Shown here: in pieces, positions 1 to 4,944 of the stretch
Position numbering within the stretch: the first letter of the stretch is position 1
Layout of the letters: every line of letters starts with the position of its first letter
Made by a program: the position numbers and the translations under genes
Assembly (NCBI GenBank): GCA_014379915.1
Contig: JACMKV010000070.1
Coordinates: 1 to 6,338 of the forward strand
Reading direction: 5' to 3'
Origin: Burkholderiales bacterium
GTDB taxonomy: Bacteria > Pseudomonadota > Gammaproteobacteria > Burkholderiales > JACMKV01
Length of the DNA stretch: 6,338 bases
The notes under the pieces: model-generated
What the model saw: the letters and a program-made list of their open reading frames with translations, nothing else
What the model was told of the DNA's origin: nothing
Databases searched by the model: none

Positions 1-167
1 CCAGCCGCGAGGCCAGTGCGGGCCCGTTCGAAGCGCGACCCAAATCGAAATAGGCACGGAATGGGAAGGCGTGCCAGCCAACGCCGGCTTTTTGAACTTC
101 CTGCGCCGGAGCGAGGCCGAACCCGCAGTTGCAACGACTGTTCGCCCTATGTAAATGCTCCCTTCAC
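1..167. other. Leader upstream of ubiE, no assignable gene
   Basis: I see no recognisable gene here. One forward frame is open from base 2 to a TAA at 152-154, and another from base 3 to a TAG at 51-53; either could be the 3' end of a gene that begins outside the window. The reverse strand also lacks stops over 1-128, so openness is uninformative in a GC-rich stretch this short. The longer forward frame ends ...RRSEAEPAVATTVRPM and would stop 13 bases before the ubiE start. It does not resemble the C-terminus of a ubiE neighbour I know. A GGAGCGAGG stretch at 108-116 is purine-rich but too far from the GTG at 168 to be its ribosome site. No convincing promoter was found. Confidence 0.3.
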
Positions 168-902
168 GTGACTGACACTACTCATTTCGGTTTCCAGACC
201 ATCGCAGAACGCGAAAAAACCGCAAAAGTAGCGGGCGTGTTCGACTCGATCGCGCCGCGTTACGACCTTATGAACGATTTGATGTCGGCCGGCATGCACC
301 GGCTCTGGAAAAGGTTCGCGGTCGATATCGCTGGCGTCAAATCAGGCGAGCGCGTGCTGGATCTTGCCGGCGGCAGCGCCGACTTGAGTTCTCGGTTTGC
401 GCGCAAGATCGGCCCGCGCGGAGAGCTCTGGCTCACCGATATCAACAACGCCATGCTGACGCGCGGCCGCGCTCGCCTGCTCGACGAAGGCGTCGTTATC
501 CCGGTCGCCCAGTGCGATGCCGAACACCTGCCGTTCCCGGCGAATCGTTTCGATTGCATCAGCATCGCTTTCGGCTTGCGCAACCTGACCCACAAGGAGC
601 AGGGTCTGCGCGAAATGCTGCGCGTGCTGCGGCCCGGCGGCCGGCTCGTCATACTCGAATTCTCGAAAATCTGGCAGCCGCTGCAAGCCCTGTACGATGC
701 CTATTCATTTCAGGTCTTGCCTCGGCTCGGTAAGCTTGTCGCGAAGGATGCCGACAGCTATCGCTACCTGGCCGAATCGATACGCATGCATCCCGCGCAA
801 GAAGATTTGAAGCAGTTGATGGAAAGCGCCGGTTTCGAGCGTGTCGAGTATTTCAATCTGAGCGCGGGCGTCGTCGCGGTGCACAAAGGATACAAGCTTT
901 AG
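168..902 (+). CDS. ubiE: UbiE: demethylmenaquinone / 2-polyprenyl-6-methoxy-1,4-benzoquinol C-methyltransferase
   Basis: UbiE is the SAM-dependent C-methyltransferase of ubiquinone synthesis (and of menaquinone synthesis where present). It acts on a membrane-embedded polyprenyl ring at the cytoplasmic face. From the GTG at 168 the protein has 244 residues, close to the 251 of E. coli UbiE. Family landmarks follow in order: TTHFGFQ near residues 4-10; the YDLMNDLMS block with HRLWK at 32-48; SAM motif I (LDLAGGSAD, 64-72); the acidic LTDIN at 89-93; FGLRNLT at 135-141; RPGGRLVILEFSK at 155-167; and the signature block from YSFQVLPRLG through DADSYRYLAESIRMHP (179-209). GTG 168 is chosen because translation then begins MTDTTHFGFQ, as in homologues. 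The frame stays open upstream to a TTG at 129, but that extension (MQRLFALCKCSLH) does not match the family. No clear Shine-Dalgarno sequence precedes the GTG. One oddity: motif I reads GGSAD where family members have GGTGD. Identification is very secure. Confidence 0.97.
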   Translation: MTDTTHFGFQTIAEREKTAKVAGVFDSIAPRYDLMNDLMSAGMHRLWKRFAVDIAGVKSGERVLDLAGGSADLSSRFARKIGPRGELWLTDINNAMLTRGRARLLDEGVVIPVAQCDAEHLPFPANRFDCISIAFGLRNLTHKEQGLREMLRVLRPGGRLVILEFSKIWQPLQALYDAYSFQVLPRLGKLVAKDADSYRYLAESIRMHPAQEDLKQLMESAGFERVEYFNLSAGVVAVHKGYKL

Positions 903-1016
903 CGCGACGAGTAATTCTGTTAAACAAAGCGGCTCGCGCTCACCGCCGCACATCCGCGCAGTTTTTCTGTTCGTGAAATCAGTCCCGTCGCGATCGCAGC
1001 TTGCCAACGCGCCCAC

Positions 1017-2468
1017 ATGCAAACAGCTAACCCTATTTCCGCTTCCGCATCACATCAAATAGCACCCGATACAGGCAAAGTCGTCCTGATCAATCCGTAT
1101 GAACTCGGCCGTCAGCCTTTTGGCCTCGCCGAGCCCGCAGCCTGGCTGAAGCACGCCGGGTTTGATGTGATCTGCATCGACCTATCGCTGCAAAAACTCG
1201 ATGCCTGTCTGCCCGCCGACGCCGTTCTGATCGCGCTCAATGTCGGCATGCACACCGCGACTCGCATCGCAGTGGAAGCGATCCCGCGCATTCGCCAGCG
1301 CGCTCCTCGCGCACATCTGTGCGTATATGGCTTGTATGCGCCGATGAACGCAACGCTGCTGAAAAACCTCGGAGTGCAGACCATCCTCGGCGGCGAATGC
1401 GAACCCGCATTGCTCGCGCTGGCGCAAAAGCTTGCGGCCGGCGAGTCAGCGCATCAGAGCGAGCCGTCAGTCTATTTGCGCAAGATCCAGTTCCGGCTGC
1501 CCGACCGCAGCGGATTGCCGGCGCTGCAGCGCTATGCGCATCTACTGTTGTCTGATGAAGCGGGCGCCGTCAGCAAGAGAATCGTCGGCTTTGCCGAAGG
1601 CAGCCGCGGCTGCAAACACTTGTGCCGGCATTGCCCGGTCGTGCCCGTCTACGAAGGCAAATTCCGCATCGTTCCGCTCGACATCGTGCTCGGCGACATT
1701 CGCCAGCAGGCGGCAAGCGGCGCCGAGCATGTTTCTTTTGGCGATCCCGATTTTTTCAACGGCCCGACACACGCGATGAAACTGGTGCGCGCGTTGCACG
1801 ACGAATTTCCGCAGCTCAGTTACGATGCGACGATCAAGATTCAGCATTTGCTGGCGCACGCCGATTTGCTGCCTGAATTGAAGCGCACCGGCTGCCTGTT
1901 CGTGACCTCGGCGGTCGAGTCGGTCGATGACGAAGTGCTGCGCCTGCTCGACAAGAATCACAGCAGCGCTGATTTCGATCGTGTGGTCGGCTTGATGCGC
2001 GCAGCAAAACTAGCTCTCGCGCCGACCTTCGTCGCATTCACGCCGTGGACCACGCTGCCGAGCTACATCGCGCTGCTGCAACGTCTGCTCGATCTGCGGC
2101 TGGTCGAGGCTGTGCCGCCGATCCAGCTTGCGATCCGCCTGCTGATTCCCGCAGGGTCTTATCTGCTCAGGCTGCCGGGCTTCGCGGACCGCATCGGGGA
2201 CTTCGATGCCGAAATGCTCGGCTACCCGTGGCGGCACAGCGATGCGCGAGTCGATGATCTGCAAGCCGCGGCGCAGACACTGGTCGCGCAGACCGCCGAG
2301 CGGCCGCGCCGCGAAACGTTCACCCGCATCTGGCGCCTCGCGCACGCCGCGCTCGGGCTTGCCGCGCCGGCGATCGCCGATGACGGCTTCGGACGGCCGA
2401 TCCCGCATTTATCCGAGCCCTGGTATTGCTGCGCCGAACCGACGTCGCAGCAGCTGCAAAGTTTTTGA
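1017..2468 (+). CDS. B12-binding-type radical SAM protein with C-terminal CCAEP tail
   Basis: This is a radical SAM enzyme of 483 residues, substrate unknown. Residues 20-140 look like a cobalamin-binding-type Rossmann domain: an opening KVVLINPYE strand, alternating strands and helices, and a closing GGECEP near 125-130. No DxHxxG cobalamin-ligand motif is visible, so cobalamin use is uncertain. The radical SAM core starts with C199-x3-C203-x2-C206, which binds a [4Fe-4S] cluster. It continues through FGDPDFFNG (241-249) and a glutamate-containing block, SAVESVDDEVLRLLDK (298-313), as in MiaB/Elp3-like radical SAM proteins. The C-terminus carries PWYCCAEP, with Cys471-Cys472. I recall an NCBI family named for a CUAEP/CCAEP tail, in which the first residue of the pair is selenocysteine in some members; here both codons are TGC. 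The ATG start gives an 18-20 residue loose N-terminus and lacks an obvious Shine-Dalgarno sequence. It lies 114 bp after ubiE, so co-transcription is possible but unproven. Superfamily is certain; subfamily is likely. Confidence 0.92.
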   Translation: MQTANPISASASHQIAPDTGKVVLINPYELGRQPFGLAEPAAWLKHAGFDVICIDLSLQKLDACLPADAVLIALNVGMHTATRIAVEAIPRIRQRAPRAHLCVYGLYAPMNATLLKNLGVQTILGGECEPALLALAQKLAAGESAHQSEPSVYLRKIQFRLPDRSGLPALQRYAHLLLSDEAGAVSKRIVGFAEGSRGCKHLCRHCPVVPVYEGKFRIVPLDIVLGDIRQQAASGAEHVSFGDPDFFNGPTHAMKLVRALHDEFPQLSYDATIKIQHLLAHADLLPELKRTGCLFVTSAVESVDDEVLRLLDKNHSSADFDRVVGLMRAAKLALAPTFVAFTPWTTLPSYIALLQRLLDLRLVEAVPPIQLAIRLLIPAGSYLLRLPGFADRIGDFDAEMLGYPWRHSDARVDDLQAAAQTLVAQTAERPRRETFTRIWRLAHAALGLAAPAIADDGFGRPIPHLSEPWYCCAEPTSQQLQSF

Positions 2469-2517
2469 CGACTACCGCGTGCGGATGCGCGGCGCATGTC
2501 GCGCGCGTGCAACCTTG

Positions 2518-3228
2518 ATGTATTCTTCGCCTCTAAATCGAGTGAACTACTCAGCTCTGAACTACCAGCGTGCCACCACCGTCTGGCTCTCTGTCATCGT
2601 TCTGGCCGCCTGCGCAAGCGTCACGCCGCACGGCGAACTGGCGCCAGCGCCCGCGCTTAATCGTGACGCCGTTTGGAATTACCAGGTGATCAACGCGTAC
2701 AACGGGCTCGAGGCCGGGCAATTGCAAAGCATAGACGACTGGGGCTTGCTGGACGGTACGCTGATCAATCGGGTCGAGTACGCGTACCCGGAACCCGCTT
2801 ATCCGTTTCCGCTGCAGGCCGGGCGAAATTGGAGTGTGAACACCACCGTGACCGTGAACCAGAAAACCTTTGCGGCGAATGTTCGCGGTCAGGCGCTGGG
2901 GTGGGAGCGCATCAAAGTGCCAGCCGGGGAATTCGATACGCTGAAAATCCGCCGCCAGGTTTACCTGCAGGATCAGGAGTGGTGGCGCAGCGGCACCGAA
3001 GTCTACGAGATCGACTGGTACGCGCCGGAACTGCAACAGATCGTGCGCCGCGATACGCGTTCCGAATATCGCGACGTCGCGCGCGGCCGCGATCCGTTCG
3101 GCGGCAACGTGATCAAGGGTGACTGGAACATCGTCGAACTGACGTCCTACCGGGCCGGCAATGCAGCGGCAACGCAGCGCCGCCTGGACCGAAGCGGTGA
3201 ACGAAGCGTTAAAGAAACCTATAATTGA
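2518..3228 (+). CDS. Predicted outer-membrane lipoprotein of unknown function
   Basis: I cannot name this protein. From ATG 2518 it has 236 residues. It opens with an arginine at 18, a short hydrophobic run (VWLSVIVLA) and the lipobox L-A-A-C, with the lipidated cysteine at residue 32 (codon 2611-2613). The residue after the Cys is Ala, not Asp, which suggests sorting to the outer membrane. The mature part is rich in aromatic residues and predicted strands: repeated Trp/Tyr, PFPLQAGRNW near 97-105, VPAGEFDTLKIRR near 134-146, and WYAPELQQIVRRDTRSEY near 167-184. This resembles small periplasmic beta-rich proteins of the DUF3108 or TapB-like kind. That is a resemblance seen by eye, not a match. 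The start is uncertain: a GTG at 2542 would give a more usual 23-residue signal peptide, and neither start has a good ribosome site. It begins 49 bp after the radical SAM gene. The lipobox and coherent tail make this frame far more credible than the long open frame opposite it. Confidence 0.8.
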   Translation: MYSSPLNRVNYSALNYQRATTVWLSVIVLAACASVTPHGELAPAPALNRDAVWNYQVINAYNGLEAGQLQSIDDWGLLDGTLINRVEYAYPEPAYPFPLQAGRNWSVNTTVTVNQKTFAANVRGQALGWERIKVPAGEFDTLKIRRQVYLQDQEWWRSGTEVYEIDWYAPELQQIVRRDTRSEYRDVARGRDPFGGNVIKGDWNIVELTSYRAGNAAATQRRLDRSGERSVKETYN

Positions 3229-3233
3229 AGTTG

Positions 3234-3316
3234 TCATTCCCGCGAAAGCGGGAATCCAGAGTTCTCTTAACTATCTGATCTGCAAAGCTCCTGGGTTCCC
3301 GCCTGCGCCGGAATGA
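3234..3316. repeat. REP-like element: pair of inverted 26-bp arms
   Basis: Two 26-bp arms lie in opposite orientation, at 3234-3259 and 3291-3316. Reverse-complementing the right arm gives 22 of 26 identical bases. Each arm folds on its own. The left arm is a perfect 8-bp stem (ATTCCCGC / GCGGGAAT, 3236-3243 with 3248-3255) closed by a GAAA tetraloop. The right arm is a weaker stem (TTCC / GGAA with an inner GC pair and one mismatch). The core CATTCCCGC...GCGGGAATCC is of a type dispersed in many proteobacterial genomes (REP/BIME or Neisseria-type small repeats). The element sits 5 bp after the lipoprotein stop codon and contains no gene. It could cap or terminate that transcript, though no T-run follows the stem. 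Confidence 0.75.
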
Positions 3317-3355
3317 TGGCGGGCACTTATGCAGAGCTTCCCTGAACGGTGATTC

Positions 3356-3386
3356 GCGCCGACGGGGAAATCTTTCCCCGTCGCGC
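3356..3386. terminator. Strong hairpin in a convergent gap, possible bidirectional terminator
   Basis: GACGGGGAAA (3361-3370) and TTTCCCCGTC (3373-3382) are exact inverted repeats separated by only TC. The stem extends by the C3360-G3383 pair and, after one bulged base (3359), by three more pairs (3356-3358 with 3384-3386). It lies between the plus-strand lipoprotein gene and the minus-strand methyltransferase gene, where a shared terminator is expected. A T-run is lacking on either side of the stem, so this is not a textbook rho-independent terminator. The A/T run sits at the hairpin tip instead. It could equally be another dispersed palindromic repeat. Confidence 0.4.
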
Positions 3387-3407
3387 TGTAGACTACGAGC
3401 CTCGGAA

Positions 3408-4658
3408 CTACGAGCCAGCCAGTACTGCAACCTCCGGAATCGGCACGACGAACTGGCCGCCCCATTCACGGATATAAGCCATTTGCCGCATGACTTCATC
3501 TTTCAAGTTCCAAGGCAGTATCAATAAATAATCTGGTTTGGTCTGGCGGATTTCGTCCGGGCTCAAAATCGGGATGCGCGTGCCGGGCGTGTAGCGCCCC
3601 TGCTTGTACGGGCTGCGGTCGACCGTGTATTTGACGAAATCCTCGCGGATGCCGCAGTAGTTCAGCAAGGTATTGCCCTTGCCCGGCGCGCCGTAGCCGA
3701 CGATGGTCTTGCCTTCGTTCTTGGCCTTGATCATGAAGTCGAGCAGCTTGCGTTTGGTCTGCCTGACCTGTTCGCCGAACGAGGAATAGCTTTCCATCTT
3801 GTCGACGCCTTTGGCGAGTTCGCGCGCGGTCAATTCCTTCGCCCGCTCAGTGACCGGCCGGCTGTCCTCGGCATGACGGCCGAATATTCGCAGCGATCCG
3901 CCGTGCGTTGGCAGCTCTTCGACATCGAACAGCACCAACCCCTGCCTGGCAAAAACTTTCTGCACGGTGAAGAACGAGAAATACGAGAAGTGCTCGTGAT
4001 AGATCGTGTCGAACTGGTTTTCTTCCATCAACCGCATCAGATGCGGGAATTCCATCGTGATCGTGCCCCCCGGCTTCAGCAGGATCTTCATGCCGGCGAC
4101 AAAGTCGTTGAGCTTGGGAACGTGCGCGAGCACGTTATTGCCGAGCAGCAGATCGGCTGGCCCGTGTTCCTGCAGAATCTGTTTCGCGCTTTCCGTTCCG
4201 AAAAAACGCACGGTGGTCGGAATGCCTTTTTCGACCGCGACTTTGGCGACATTGGCAGCCGGCTCGATGCCGAGCACCGGAATTTTTTTCGCGACGAAAT
4301 GCTGCAGCAGGTAGCCGTCGTTGCTGGCGATTTCCATGACCTTGCTGTCAGCGCCGAGCTTGAACCGTTCGGCCGCCATATCCGCATAGCGCTTGGCGTG
4401 CTGCACCCAGCTATCCGAATACGAGGAAAAATACGCGTAATCGCTGAAGATCGCATCGGGCGACACGAATTCGCCAAGCTGCACCAGAAAGCATTTTTCG
4501 CAGACATACGCGTGCAGCGGATAGAACGGTTCCATGTGATTCAACTGATGCGGCTCGACCTGCGTGTTGCACAGAGGCGACATGCCAAGGTCGACCAGGG
4601 AGTGGCGCAATTCGGCGTCGCAAAAGCGGCACGCTGGCGCGGTATTTTCTACGGTCAT
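3408..4658 (-). CDS. SAM-dependent C-methyltransferase with N-terminal zinc motif (sugar C-methyltransferase type)
   Basis: The protein has 416 residues and the three-part layout of the family that includes TylC3, NovU and TcaB9, which C-methylate NDP-deoxysugars. An N-terminal zinc-binding region has C10-x2-C13 and C53-x2-C56. A central class I methyltransferase domain has motif I VMEIASNDGYLL (107-118), NNVLAHV (174-180), LLKPGGTITMEFPH (193-206), the YHEHFSYFS block (220-228) that supplies catalytic His/Tyr residues in this family, and THGGSLR (251-257). A C-terminal Rossmann-like domain begins at GYGAPGKGNTLLNY (321-334). The start at 4658 is favoured because AAAGGA (4670-4665) sits six bases upstream on the minus strand and translation then begins just before the first zinc Cys pair. 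The frame stays open upstream to about 4796 with no family-like sequence. The real substrate cannot be told: no sugar-nucleotide synthesis or glycosyltransferase gene lies in the window. It is divergent from the ATP-grasp gene. Confidence 0.93.
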   Translation of the reverse strand: MTVENTAPACRFCDAELRHSLVDLGMSPLCNTQVEPHQLNHMEPFYPLHAYVCEKCFLVQLGEFVSPDAIFSDYAYFSSYSDSWVQHAKRYADMAAERFKLGADSKVMEIASNDGYLLQHFVAKKIPVLGIEPAANVAKVAVEKGIPTTVRFFGTESAKQILQEHGPADLLLGNNVLAHVPKLNDFVAGMKILLKPGGTITMEFPHLMRLMEENQFDTIYHEHFSYFSFFTVQKVFARQGLVLFDVEELPTHGGSLRIFGRHAEDSRPVTERAKELTARELAKGVDKMESYSSFGEQVRQTKRKLLDFMIKAKNEGKTIVGYGAPGKGNTLLNYCGIREDFVKYTVDRSPYKQGRYTPGTRIPILSPDEIRQTKPDYLLILPWNLKDEVMRQMAYIREWGGQFVVPIPEVAVLAGS

Positions 4659-4664
4659 GCTATG

Positions 4665-4670
4665 TCCTTT
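4665..4670 (-). promoter_or_regulatory. Ribosome binding site of the C-methyltransferase gene
   Basis: Read on the minus strand, AAAGGA lies six bases before the ATG at 4658-4656. It decides the start: the frame stays open for 46 more codons upstream, but none of the upstream initiators has a comparable site. Confidence 0.75.
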
Positions 4671-4868
4671 ATTTAAGGGCGCAGAGCGCGCGCCGGGGCA
4701 GTGATAGTAGCTAAACCTATGTAAAATCCATCGACAAATCAGCGAGCGGGAGTTTAGCACAGCGGAATGGGGTCGAGCCCTTTGCGAACTGCTCAAAGCA
4801 GGCAGACTGACAGACGGTCGGTTGACGCCCCACGCTCGCTAAATCGCCTGACCCGCGCAACCCTGTGC

Positions 4869-4944
4869 CGATACCCGATCCCCGATCCCCGATTCCTAAC
4901 CCTGGCACCTGATACCTGTCCCTAATTCCCTGATCCCTGCCCTC
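4869..4944. repeat. Degenerate 7-bp C-rich tandem array abutting a start codon
   Basis: The stretch parses into about eleven degenerate units of the form (C/T)GATNCC: CGATACC, CGATCCC twice and CGATTCC, followed by decayed units of 5-8 bp with TG or TA in place of CG. It runs from 4869 to the base before the ATG of the ATP-grasp gene. The mRNA sense strand is therefore C-rich, and no Shine-Dalgarno sequence is present. The minus strand is G-rich: four GGG runs at 4942-4920 have loops of 2, 4 and 5 bases, which fits the usual G-quadruplex pattern. A second group of G-runs lies at 4902-4874. The four most regular units are at the upstream end, so the array appears to decay toward the gene. Confidence 0.75.

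Noticed and set aside
74..93. Possible terminator before ubiE (AGCC / GGCT stem followed by five T)
   Set aside because: The stem is only 4 bp with a 6-base loop and no extension.
901..940. Bulged inverted repeat after the ubiE stop codon (AGCG...CGAG with CTCGCGCT)
   Set aside because: It has a 3-base bulge, a long loop and no T-run, so termination is not supported.
2485..2497. Palindrome ATGCGC-G-GCGCAT after the radical SAM stop codon
   Set aside because: It is short, lies in very GC-rich sequence and has no T-run. It is not enough for a terminator or operator call.
2206..2517. Upstream extension of the lipoprotein frame inside the radical SAM gene
   Set aside because: This part is Arg/Ser/Pro-rich shadow sequence overlapping the end of a well-supported gene, and it would bury the lipoprotein signal peptide mid-protein.
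2551..3237. Long open frame (228 codons) on the minus strand opposite the lipoprotein gene
   Set aside because: Its translation shows no family features, and it mirrors a plus-strand frame that has a lipobox, coherent composition and a sensible 3' end. It is an antisense shadow.
3873..4676. 267-codon plus-strand open frame opposite the C-methyltransferase
   Set aside because: The opposite strand has clear zinc, SAM and catalytic motifs. This frame has none and is rich in His/Arg/Gln, as antisense shadows usually are.
4659..4796. 46-codon N-terminal extension of the C-methyltransferase
   Set aside because: The ATG at 4658 has a well-placed AAAGGA site and matches the family's usual start near the first zinc cysteines. 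The extension shows nothing family-like.
4741..4800. tRNA-like look of GCGGGAGTTTAGCACAGCGG with a following GGGTCGAGCCC
   Set aside because: The arms do not form a cloverleaf: the T-loop would have five bases, and no acceptor pairing or CCA end is found.
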